Under the pieces are notes generated by a model, which ran no database searches, had not been told where the DNA came from, and was given only the letters and a program-made list of their open reading frames with translations. A stretch of 47,293 nucleotides of DNA from Candidatus Faecicola pullistercoris. Lineage in GTDB: Bacteria; Bacillota; Clostridia; Christensenellales; CAG-917. This document shows, one piece after another, positions 16,915 through 24,507 of this stretch (its first letter is position 1; the number at the start of each line of letters is the position of its first letter). The position numbers and the translations under genes were made by a program. The stretch is taken from NCBI GenBank assembly GCA_018714105.1, contig DVNW01000013.1:1-47293 (forward strand), read 5' to 3'.

Positions 16915-17429
16915 CGCTTCAGATAATATTTTTCCACCAGTGTTTTAAGATAGGAAAAGCATATTCTTACGGCCACGGTGTAAACCGCGCCGCCAAGACA
17001 TGCGATAAGGGTAATAAGCGCGTAATGCGCGTCCGCAAGGCGCGTCCCCGCGAAAAAAGCGTTGTAAAATGCAAAATAAAGTACCGCGGTAACGGCGTTA
17101 ATCCATACCGCCACGATAATCCAGAACAGAATTCTGTTGATATTTACCGAGCATGCAAATCCCAGAAAGGCCGAAAACCCGCCGAAGATAAATATAAAAG
17201 GCAGCGCGTTCACTATCCCCGTGATAACGCTTATCAGCGCGGCCGAGGCTGCAAAACACAGCCAGCCCGCCCTTTTAAACCCTGCTGCAAAGGGAAGAAT
17301 TGTGGCAAACACGCACAGTAAAGAAAAGGTCGCCGATAAAAAACCTATAAAAACCGCCGCCGAAAAAAAGGCGACGTTAAGCGCCGTGCTGACGGCGGCA
17401 ATGGCAATGGTTTTGGATTTGTTTTCCAT
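16911..17429 (-). CDS. Integral membrane protein, unknown function
   Basis: 172 residues with about five hydrophobic segments (approximately 8-30, 33-50, 56-80, 83-120 and 137-158), a basic C-terminus (EKYYLKR), and no motif I recognise. The overall shape, with a short N-terminal MENKSKTIAIAAVSTAL entering the first helix, is reminiscent of small ECF-type substrate-binding membrane proteins, but this is not strong enough for a call. The ATG follows the J-like gene stop by 3 bases without its own ribosome site, so it is probably translated by coupling. It converges on the small plus-strand gene and shares the CTAG stop tetramer with it. Confidence 0.7.
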   Translation of the reverse strand: MENKSKTIAIAAVSTALNVAFFSAAVFIGFLSATFSLLCVFATILPFAAGFKRAGWLCFAASAALISVITGIVNALPFIFIFGGFSAFLGFACSVNINRILFWIIVAVWINAVTAVLYFAFYNAFFAGTRLADAHYALITLIACLGGAVYTVAVRICFSYLKTLVEKYYLKR

Positions 17430-17432
17430 ATT

Positions 17433-18038
17433 CTAGCAACAGCAGTCCGCAGACGAACAACAGCAGTCCAGGCAAAGATAAATCTGGCACATCTTACAGC
17501 AGGTATCCGCGGTATCTCCGCTTCCCGACATGCCCCGGTAGCTTCTGCTGCCGCCCTGAGTCGCGTTGCCGAAAGCGAAATCGGCCTTGCTTTCCTCGAT
17601 AATCCTGTCGTAAGCACCTTTGTATCTCTGATTGTCAGGCTCCATTTCCAGGGCTATTTTAAGCTGTTTAACGGCTTCCGAAAACCACTTTTTATCGTAA
17701 AAGACTTTTGCCTGCAAATAGTGCCATTCGGCCGAGCGGACGGTATAGGCGTCAAGTAAATCCTGCGCCTTTTTGTAGTCCTTGTCGATAATGGCCTGAC
17801 GTATTTCCATAAGGCCGTCGGAGGAATCCGAAATACTGTCGCCCTGTTTTTTGAGGCGCATGATTTCCTCATAGGCATATTCGATTTCTCCGAGTTTTTT
17901 GGCGGCCTCGTAACCTGCCTCGCCTTCCAGAAAACGGTCGTTTTCGTATTTGGTTTTCAGCAAGCGGTAAGCGTCGGTGATTTCGGACTGCGTCGCGTCG
18001 CGGCCCACGCCTAAAATTATATACGGATCGTATTGCAT
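17433..18038 (-). CDS. J-domain-like protein without HPD, TPR-like middle and ten-cysteine tail
   Basis: 201 residues. Residues 4-60 follow the DnaJ J-domain pattern (DPYIILGVGRDATQSEITDAY), but the Hsp70-stimulating HPD loop reads END (32-34). The middle (about 75-145) looks like two TPR-type helical hairpins (KDYKKAQDLLDAY; KKWFSEAVKQLKIALEMEPDN). The tail 180-201 contains ten cysteines in 22 residues (CCKMC, LDCCC, ADCCC). AAGGAG precedes the ATG. It overlaps the DUF5685 gene by 22 bases. Similar pairs of a J-like Cys-tailed protein and DUF5685 occur in other Clostridia. Loss of HPD argues against a classical co-chaperone role; the tail may bind metal. Confidence 0.82.
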   Translation of the reverse strand: MQYDPYIILGVGRDATQSEITDAYRLLKTKYENDRFLEGEAGYEAAKKLGEIEYAYEEIMRLKKQGDSISDSSDGLMEIRQAIIDKDYKKAQDLLDAYTVRSAEWHYLQAKVFYDKKWFSEAVKQLKIALEMEPDNQRYKGAYDRIIEESKADFAFGNATQGGSRSYRGMSGSGDTADTCCKMCQIYLCLDCCCSSADCCC

Positions 18039-18886
18039 TTCTGTTCTCCTTCAAGAATACGTCTGGTTTGTTCTTTCATTCCCAAATAAACGATGTTGCT
18101 CAACACGCCTTCCGAAACGGTAACGCTCAGGGCGTCGTATGCCCTGACCGTGGCATTGTAAACGGAATACATTGTCAAAGCAAGCTCGTCTTTTCGCTGC
18201 GCAAGAAAAGACGCCTTATCTTTAACGTCGCCGTACGCGGCGATAAAGGGGTTGTAATTTTTGGTTTTAAGGTCCTTATCGACGTCGTCCAGGGCGTCTG
18301 CCAGATAAATCCACTTCCCCAGACCGTACGCGAACTCTTTAAGCTGCGGAGTAATTTCCTTTGCGAACAGGCAAACCAGTTCCTCGGTCATTCTGGCAAA
18401 AGGTTCGGCTGCCATGTCCACGCTTTTGCACCCGCTTTTTTCAAGCTCGGCCAGCTCTTTGTATCTGTTTGCGATAACGGCGTCGGCCTCGGGCATGAGT
18501 CTTGCCGCCTTTTTCGCGCTCAGGGCGACGGAATTTCTTACGCACGAGGCTTTCAGGCCTCCGCCGTCGGCCACGTCGTCTCCCGCCTTATAGTAAGCAA
18601 GCAGGACGGTAAGCGCCGCCGCTTTTTTCATTACGTCGCTTTTGGCGACCACGGCTTTTTTCTTAACGGGATTCAGTACGCAGCCCTGCATTTTTATTTC
18701 GGGCGCAACGCCTTCCAGATTATGAAAAAGCACGGTCAGGAAAGTGCAGTCGTAATTCGTAAGCAACCGTAAAAGGGCGGAATTATCCCTGCCGAGCGCT
18801 TTACACAGCCCGCAGTAATAAGCGCGGAACTCTGTAAAATCCTTCATCAGCATATTTGGTTTATCGGGTATTACGTATCCGAACAT
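18017..18886 (-). CDS. DUF5685 family protein
   Basis: 289 residues matching the DUF5685 pattern: MFGYVIPDKPNMLMKDFTEF at the start, then YYCGLCKALGRD, LLTNYDCTFLTVL, and a late LGKWIYLADALDDVDKDL. The early CxxC, D-rich helices and the YLADALDD motif recall the helical prenyltransferase-like or metal-binding folds, but the family has no established function known to me. It heads the three-gene unit with the J-like protein (22-base overlap) and the membrane protein. AAGGTGAG precedes the ATG. Confidence 0.8.
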   Translation of the reverse strand: MFGYVIPDKPNMLMKDFTEFRAYYCGLCKALGRDNSALLRLLTNYDCTFLTVLFHNLEGVAPEIKMQGCVLNPVKKKAVVAKSDVMKKAAALTVLLAYYKAGDDVADGGGLKASCVRNSVALSAKKAARLMPEADAVIANRYKELAELEKSGCKSVDMAAEPFARMTEELVCLFAKEITPQLKEFAYGLGKWIYLADALDDVDKDLKTKNYNPFIAAYGDVKDKASFLAQRKDELALTMYSVYNATVRAYDALSVTVSEGVLSNIVYLGMKEQTRRILEGEQKCNTIRI

Positions 18887-18951
18887 ATCTCACCTTTTCC
18901 GTCGCATATTGCGCAAAACAATATTTAAAAACTCAAATTTATTATTATAAA

Positions 18952-19944
18952 CTATTTATATTGCGCAAATCCGACTTTTCTGTATACTTTGGAAAGAGTC
19001 TTGGACGCAATATAGGACGCCTTTTCGGCCCCTTCTTTCATCACCTTGTTGAGGTAGGCCTTGTCGGCGATAAGTTCGTTGTATTTTTGCCGTACGGGAG
19101 CCAGTCTGTTCACGACGGCTTCGCCCACCTGCGTTTTGAATTCGGCATAGCTTACGCCTTCGAACTTCTTTTCGGTTTCGGCAACCGATATGCCCGAAAA
19201 CACAGAATATATCGTAATAAGGTTGGAAATACCGGGTTTGTCGGGGGCAACTATTATTCTGTTATCGCTGTCCGTAACGGCGCGCCTGAATTTCCGCATA
19301 ACGGTATCGGCGTCGTCCAGCAGAAATACCACGCCGTTCGCGTTATCGTCCGTTTTTCCCATTTTGGCCGTGGGATCCAGAAGATTCTGTATCTTCGCGC
19401 CTACTTTGTTGAATATGCCGTCGGGCACGGTAAACGTCGGAGAAAACCTGTTGTTGAACCTTTCGGCAACCGTTCTGGCAAGTTCGAGGTGCTGTTTCTG
19501 ATCTTTTCCGATGGGCACGTAATCGGCGTTGTAAAGCAGAATATCCGCCGCCATCAGCGTGGGATATGCGAACAGACCGAGGTTTACGTTTTCGGGATTC
19601 TTGTGAGATTTTTCCTTGAACTGCGTCATTCTTCGCGCCTCTCCGTACTGCGTGAAGCAATTCAGTACCCAGGCGAGTTCGGCGTGTTGCGGCACGTGCG
19701 ACTGTACGAACAGTATGCTCTTTTCGGGGTCCAGCCCTATCGCGAGAAACAGCGCCATAAAGTCGTACGTCCTTTTTCTGAGGTCGGCGGGCACGCAGTC
19801 CACGGTGATACTGTGCATGTCGGCAACCGTATATATACAGTTATAATCTTCCTGCAATTTTACCATATTGTTGAGCGCGCCTATATAATTGCCCAGTTGC
19901 AGGTCTCCGGTAGGTTTAAGCGCGCTGTAAACGGTTTTAGGCAT
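18952..19944 (-). CDS. trpS: Tryptophanyl-tRNA synthetase with atypical signature motifs
   Basis: Charges tRNA-Trp. The 330 residues follow the bacterial class Ic enzyme throughout: NYIGALNNMVKLQ, QFKEKSHKN, GLFAYPTLMAADILLYN, VPIGKDQKQHLELAR and KPGISNLITIYS. The two nucleotide-binding signatures are altered. The HIGH region reads DLQLGN (14-19, usually HxGN or TIGN), and the KMSKS loop reads KMGKT (194-198), keeping both lysines but changing both serines. The gene begins 2 bases after thrC ends. With everything else conserved it is probably active, but a divergent or secondary TrpRS is possible. Confidence 0.93.
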   Translation of the reverse strand: MPKTVYSALKPTGDLQLGNYIGALNNMVKLQEDYNCIYTVADMHSITVDCVPADLRKRTYDFMALFLAIGLDPEKSILFVQSHVPQHAELAWVLNCFTQYGEARRMTQFKEKSHKNPENVNLGLFAYPTLMAADILLYNADYVPIGKDQKQHLELARTVAERFNNRFSPTFTVPDGIFNKVGAKIQNLLDPTAKMGKTDDNANGVVFLLDDADTVMRKFRRAVTDSDNRIIVAPDKPGISNLITIYSVFSGISVAETEKKFEGVSYAEFKTQVGEAVVNRLAPVRQKYNELIADKAYLNKVMKEGAEKASYIASKTLSKVYRKVGFAQYK

Positions 19945-19946
19945 AA

Positions 19947-21422
19947 TTACTCCTTGGTTATAAACTTGATTACGGCATCGAAAATATCCTCTTTGCCGAC
20001 GACGTCCGGGTGCAGGACGGGACTGGTTTTGAGTTTTTCTATGGACTGAGGAAGTTCGAGCGCGGTGTATTCGAAAAGTTTTACCGCCGCTTTGAACGGA
20101 TCCTCCTCGTAATCGTCGGTAAGCGCGAAATATACGTCCTGCGGGAACTTATAGGGGCTTGCCGTGCTGACTATGACGCAAGGCGTTTCGTCGCCCGTCC
20201 CGGCCAGATAATCCGAATAAACGGCCGCCGCTACCGCGGTATGCGGGTCCAGAGCGTAATCGTTAAGCTCGAAAAAGTTGAACGTGGTTTCTCTTGTTTC
20301 GTCCTCGTCGGCAAATCCCGCCGCGAATCCGCACGCGTCCACCTTTTTCTTGTCTACGGAATACACCTTGTTTTCTTTGAGTTCGGCCATTTTCCGCGCG
20401 ACGAACTTTTCGTCTCGTCCCGACATCTCGAAAAGCAGCCTTTCGAGGTTGCTGGAAATCAGTATATCCATCGAAGGCGACTTGGTTTTGAAAAACTCTC
20501 TGTCGATATCGTATCTGCCCTCGTTGAAAAAGTCCGTAAGCACGTTGTTTACGTTGGAAGCGCAAATAAGTCTGCCCACGGGCAGTCCCATTTTCTTTGC
20601 GTAATAAGCGGCAAGGATATTACCGAAATTGCCGCTGGGTACGGTAAAGTTAACTTTGTCGCCGTACTCTATTTCGCCGCTTTCCACAAGGTCCGCGTAT
20701 GCCGAAATATAATAAACGATCTGCGGAGCCAGCCTGCCCCAGTTAATGGAGTTTGCCGAAGAAAGGCTGTATCCTTTTTCCTTGATGGCCTTTATGCAGT
20801 CGCTTCCCGTGAAAATTGCTTTGACCGCGCTCTGAGCGTCGTCGAAATTACCCTTTATGGCGGCAACGTGCACGTTGGAGCCGGTTTGGGTAACCATCTG
20901 AAGCCTCTGCATTTTGCTCACGCCCTGGTCGGGGAAGAAAACGATTATTTCGGTATCCTCCACGTCCTTGAACCCTTCGAGAGCGGCCTTTCCGGTATCG
21001 CCCGAAGTGGCAACCAGAATGAGCGTTTTGTCTTTCGCGCCCGTCTTTTTTCTGGCCGCGGTGATAAGATAAGGCAACAGAGTAAGCGCCATATCCTTGA
21101 AAGCGAGCGTGGGCCCGTGCCACAGTTCCAGCATAAAACTGCCGTCCTGCAGCTTGCATAAAGGCGCGGGCTCCCCGTCGAAGCGGGAATAAGCCTTGCG
21201 GGCGTATTCGGTAAGCTCCTCCACGGAGAAGTCGTCCATGAATTTATTTAAAACAAACGCCGCCCTGGCGGGATAATCCATAGCCGAAAACCTGTCGAAG
21301 TCCTCCTTAGTAAAGGTCGGAAAGGTTTCGGGCACGTACAGTCCCCCGTCGGCGGCTATGCCGTTGACAATAGCCTGCGCCGCGCTAACGGCGCATTTGC
21401 CTCTTGTGCTGGTATAAAGCAT
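19947..21422 (-). CDS. thrC: Threonine synthase
   Basis: PLP enzyme converting O-phosphohomoserine to threonine. The 491 residues match the longer, fungal/E. coli-like class: N-terminal MLYTSTRG, the PLP-lysine segment HGPTLAFKDMAL, ATSGDTGKAALEGF, FFPDQGVSKMQRLQM, SANSINWGRLAPQIVYY, and PSGNFGNILAAYYAKKMGLP. GGAG precedes the ATG. It is the middle gene of a unit with a small P-loop protein upstream and trpS downstream. No threonine-linked leader or T-box is seen upstream. Confidence 0.95.
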   Translation of the reverse strand: MLYTSTRGKCAVSAAQAIVNGIAADGGLYVPETFPTFTKEDFDRFSAMDYPARAAFVLNKFMDDFSVEELTEYARKAYSRFDGEPAPLCKLQDGSFMLELWHGPTLAFKDMALTLLPYLITAARKKTGAKDKTLILVATSGDTGKAALEGFKDVEDTEIIVFFPDQGVSKMQRLQMVTQTGSNVHVAAIKGNFDDAQSAVKAIFTGSDCIKAIKEKGYSLSSANSINWGRLAPQIVYYISAYADLVESGEIEYGDKVNFTVPSGNFGNILAAYYAKKMGLPVGRLICASNVNNVLTDFFNEGRYDIDREFFKTKSPSMDILISSNLERLLFEMSGRDEKFVARKMAELKENKVYSVDKKKVDACGFAAGFADEDETRETTFNFFELNDYALDPHTAVAAAVYSDYLAGTGDETPCVIVSTASPYKFPQDVYFALTDDYEEDPFKAAVKLFEYTALELPQSIEKLKTSPVLHPDVVGKEDIFDAVIKFITKE

Positions 21423-21440
21423 ATAAATCTCCGAAAATTA

Positions 21441-21851
21441 TTATTTAAGATATTTCAGAAGGAAGTCGGGAAGCTCCTTTTCGTCCTTGCTTACGGACAC
21501 CACGAACTGAACGTCCTGATTTTCGGCAACGAGTCCGAGTTCGTCGTAAAACGACTTCATGTCCTCCACGTTCTTTTTGGCGATGCGGTGCGCGCCGTCG
21601 ATGAAAATGTGTTTGATGTCGTGATTGCCGGCGATAAGCCCTTTTACGAAACCTATCAAGGCCTCCTCGTCATAGATATGGTGTTCGGTAACGTTGATGG
21701 CCCTGATCTGATATTTGATATCGTACATATACCTGTTGGTATCGGTAATAAACACGATATTGCCGTCAGTGGTATTGATGCAATCGTTGGCCATATCTAT
21801 AATTTTTTTGGTTTTGCCCGAGCCTTTTGCGCCGTAAATCAACTGAATCAT
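21441..21851 (-). CDS. Small P-loop NTPase-like protein
   Basis: 136 residues with Walker A GAKGSGKTK (8-16) and a Walker B-like strand HIFIDGAHR (about 83-91), then VQFVVSVS. It is compact, lacking the extra domains of known large NTPases. Homologues in Clostridia are often labelled as ATP-binding or PilT-like, which says little. It is the promoter-proximal gene before thrC and trpS, with GGAGG before the ATG. Function unknown; a link to threonine or tryptophan supply would be inference from position only. Confidence 0.75.
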   Translation of the reverse strand: MIQLIYGAKGSGKTKKIIDMANDCINTTDGNIVFITDTNRYMYDIKYQIRAINVTEHHIYDEEALIGFVKGLIAGNHDIKHIFIDGAHRIAKKNVEDMKSFYDELGLVAENQDVQFVVSVSKDEKELPDFLLKYLK

Positions 21852-21880
21852 TGCAAGCCTCCGTAAAGTTTGATAATTAT

Positions 21881-21909
21881 ATTATATCCGCGGCGGGAAG
21901 AATTTTCAA
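21881..21909 (-). promoter_or_regulatory. Promoter of the P-loop/thrC/trpS unit
   Basis: Minus strand TTGAAA (21904-21909), 17 bases, TATAAT (21881-21886), about 30 bases before the ATG. An inverted repeat TTTTCAA/TTGAAAA (21903-21922) covers the -35 box and could be an operator. Confidence 0.75.
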
Positions 21910-21984
21910 GGGTTTTTGAAAATTTCCGTCAACGTCGGTCCGTAAGAATACGATAACTCCGCCGCCTTTAAAAAAGGTTAAAAA

Positions 21985-23394
21985 TCAGATATTCATCGAT
22001 TCTTTTTTCTTCTGTTTAAGCGTTTTGTAAAGTTCGGGGTCGGCGGCTTTTATAAGCGCCTTCATTTCCTCGTCGGACATAGCGGGAATACGCCCCGCCT
22101 CGAACTGTTTGTCTATCTGTTCCTTGACATAAGCGATGGCGGGATGCTTTTTGTCGATTTTATCCTCGTCTTTAAGACCGAAGTAGCTGTTTATCCAGAA
22201 AGCGATGCCCGCGATGCCGCTGAGATTGTCCACGGCCACGAGGGGCGGACGGTTGAGAATTTTCTGAGTATCGAAGATATTGTATATTTCCTGATCTTTA
22301 AGCATGCCGTCGGCATGAATGCCCGCGCGCGTCACGTTGAAATTTTTGCCCACAAACGGCTGTCTTTCGGGTATATCCATACCGATTTCGTTCTGGAAAT
22401 ACTCGGCGATTTCGGTAATGGCTGTAAGATCCATACCGTCCGTCGTACCTCTGAGAGCGGCGTACTCGATGGCCATGGCTTCGAGAGGCGCGTTACCCGT
22501 GCGTTCGCCTATGCCCAGCAGAGTGCAGTTAACGGCCGAACAGCCGTAAAGCCATGCGGTTGCGGCGTTGGTAACCACTTTGTAAAAATCGTTATGGCCG
22601 TGCCATTCTATCTGTGCGTGAGGCACCTCGGCGTAATGGATAAGGCCGTATATAATACCCTGAACGCTTCTGGGCATGGAGGCTCCGGGATACGAAATAC
22701 CGTAGCCCATGGTATCGCAGGCTCTGATTTTTATGGGAATACCGCTTTCTTTTGAAAGTTTCATGAGTTCGATGGCAAAAGGCACAACGAAGCCGTAATA
22801 ATCGGCGCGGGTGATATCCTCGAAATGGCATCTCGGGACGATTCCTCTTTCCAGCGCCATTTTGACCACGGAAAGATATTTGTCCATCGCCGTGCGTCTG
22901 GTAAGATTCATCTTTTTGAAAATGTGATAGTCCGAACAGCTTACCAGAATGCCCGTTTCTTTGAGGCCGAGGTCCTTGACCATCTGAAAATCCTTTTCGT
23001 TTGCCCTTATCCAGCTTGTGATTTCGGGAAATTTGAGCCCGAGGTCGCGGCAGGCGTCAAGCGCCTTTCTGTCCGTTTCGCGGTAGAGGAAAAATTCGCT
23101 CTGTCTTACCAGCCCTTTTGGGCCGCCGAGCTTGGACATAAGGCGGTACAGGTCTACAACCTGTTTTACCGTAAAAGGAGTCGCGCCCTGCTGCCCGTCC
23201 CTGAAAGTGGTATCCGTCATCCAGATTTCTCTGGGCGTGTTCATGGGCACGTTGCGCATGTTGAAGGTTATTTTGGGTATGGAACCGTACTCGAAAAATT
23301 TCCTGAAAAGCTGCGGTTCGGCAACGTCCTGCAACGTGGGGTCGTAATTGTGTTCTTCCAGAAGATTTCTTTTTTTATTGAATTTGATTTCCAT
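21985..23394 (-). CDS. HMGL-family acyltransferase (isopropylmalate/homocitrate/Re-citrate synthase group)
   Basis: 469 residues of the DRE-TIM acyl-CoA aldol family: TDTTFRDGQQ with catalytic RDG at 65-67, metal-binding HGHND at 265-269, and GIGERTGNAPLEAMA. These enzymes condense acetyl-CoA with a 2-oxo acid. The N-terminal extension (MEIKFNKKRNLLEEHNYDPT), the RAGIHADGMLKD segment and the lack of the C-terminal LeuA regulatory domain separate it from ordinary LeuA. It resembles a conserved Clostridia clade that includes Re-citrate synthase candidates. No leu or aksA genes are nearby; it sits after prfA with its own AAGGAAA site. The keto-acid substrate is unresolved. Confidence 0.75.
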   Translation of the reverse strand: MEIKFNKKRNLLEEHNYDPTLQDVAEPQLFRKFFEYGSIPKITFNMRNVPMNTPREIWMTDTTFRDGQQGATPFTVKQVVDLYRLMSKLGGPKGLVRQSEFFLYRETDRKALDACRDLGLKFPEITSWIRANEKDFQMVKDLGLKETGILVSCSDYHIFKKMNLTRRTAMDKYLSVVKMALERGIVPRCHFEDITRADYYGFVVPFAIELMKLSKESGIPIKIRACDTMGYGISYPGASMPRSVQGIIYGLIHYAEVPHAQIEWHGHNDFYKVVTNAATAWLYGCSAVNCTLLGIGERTGNAPLEAMAIEYAALRGTTDGMDLTAITEIAEYFQNEIGMDIPERQPFVGKNFNVTRAGIHADGMLKDQEIYNIFDTQKILNRPPLVAVDNLSGIAGIAFWINSYFGLKDEDKIDKKHPAIAYVKEQIDKQFEAGRIPAMSDEEMKALIKAADPELYKTLKQKKKESMNI

Positions 23395-23437
23395 GATAAT
23401 TTCCTTGAAACCGTCGTTATTTTAACCGAAAACGGGT

Positions 23438-24505
23438 TTAATCGTTCATATTTGTAAGCTGAGCGTTTTGTGCTGCTATCTGCAAAGCCTCTATCATTTC
23501 TTCCAGGTCGCCGTCCAGAAACTGATCGAGAGCGTATAACGTAAGGCCTATTCTGTGATCGGTAACCCTGCCCTGCGGGTAATTGTAAGTGCGTATTCTC
23601 TCGCTGCGGTCACCCGTTCCGACCTGGGCTTTTCTGTTGTCGGCATACTTCTTGTCCGCCTGCGTCTGATAAAAGTCGTACAGTCGGGATTTAAGCACTT
23701 TCATGGCCTTGTCGCGGTTTTTAATCTGGCTGCGCTCGTCCTCGCAGGTAACTACCAACCCCGTGGGAAGGTGCGTGATTCTTATCGCGCTTTCGGTCTT
23801 GTTAACGTGCTGACCGCCCGCTCCGCCGCTTCTGTACGTATCTATTTTAAGGTCTTTTTCGTTGATTTCTATTTCGATGTCCTCGACTTCGGGCAGAACG
23901 GCCACGGTAGCGGTGGACGTGTGAACCCGGCCCTGCGACTCGGTTGCGGGCACTCTCTGCACGCGATGAACTCCGCTTTCGAATTTAAGTTTGCTGTACG
24001 CGCCCTTGCCGGTTATCATGAAGGTAACTTCCTTCACGCCTCCCAGATCGGTGATATTGTTGTTTATTTCCTCTATTCCCCAGCGGTTACGCTCGGCAAA
24101 GCGGTGATACATTCTGACAAGTTCCGCACCGAAAAGGCCGGCTTCCTCGCCTCCCGCTCCCGCGCGGACTTCGATAACGACGTTCTTTTCGTCGTTAGGG
24201 TCTTTGGGAAGAAGCAGTACTTTAAGCTCGTCGGTAAGAGACGCGATTGCGTTTTTCAGTTCTTCCGATTCGGCTTTGGCAAGTTCGCGCAGTTCGTCGT
24301 CGCCTTCTTCGAGAAGGGCCTTGCACTCTTCCATGTCCTTTTGCGCCTGTTTATACTCGGCGTACTTGTCGACGGTTTCCTGTAAGGACGAATGTTCCTT
24401 AACGAGTTTTTGCCACGTTTCGCGGTCGGCAATGATTTCGGGTTTGGAAATCTGCTCGGTAAGGTAATCGAACCGCTCTTTAATACTTTCGAGTTTTTCG
24501 AACAT
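23438..24505 (-). CDS. prfA: Peptide chain release factor 1
   Basis: Terminates translation at UAA and UAG. The 355-residue protein carries the PAT tripeptide (186-188), the RF1-type stop-codon reader, and GGQ (230-232) in [15 protein letters not shown], the peptidyl-tRNA hydrolysis motif. These separate it from RF2 (SPF). It starts 2 bases beyond the stop of the DUF1385-PrmC gene, whose product would methylate the GGQ glutamine, so substrate and modifier are co-expressed. Confidence 0.96.
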   Translation of the reverse strand: MFEKLESIKERFDYLTEQISKPEIIADRETWQKLVKEHSSLQETVDKYAEYKQAQKDMEECKALLEEGDDELRELAKAESEELKNAIASLTDELKVLLLPKDPNDEKNVVIEVRAGAGGEEAGLFGAELVRMYHRFAERNRWGIEEINNNITDLGGVKEVTFMITGKGAYSKLKFESGVHRVQRVPATESQGRVHTSTATVAVLPEVEDIEIEINEKDLKIDTYRSGGAGGQHVNKTESAIRITHLPTGLVVTCEDERSQIKNRDKAMKVLKSRLYDFYQTQADKKYADNRKAQVGTGDRSERIRTYNYPQGRVTDHRIGLTLYALDQFLDGDLEEMIEALQIAAQNAQLTNMND

Positions 24506-24507
24506 AA

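Noticed and set aside
18856-20049. 397-residue plus-strand frame
   Set aside because: Antisense to trpS; composition is Arg/His/Phe-rich as expected of a shadow frame.
21852-21984. T-box or riboswitch before the thrC-trpS unit
   Set aside because: The leader is about 20-25 bases and has no specifier or antiterminator element.
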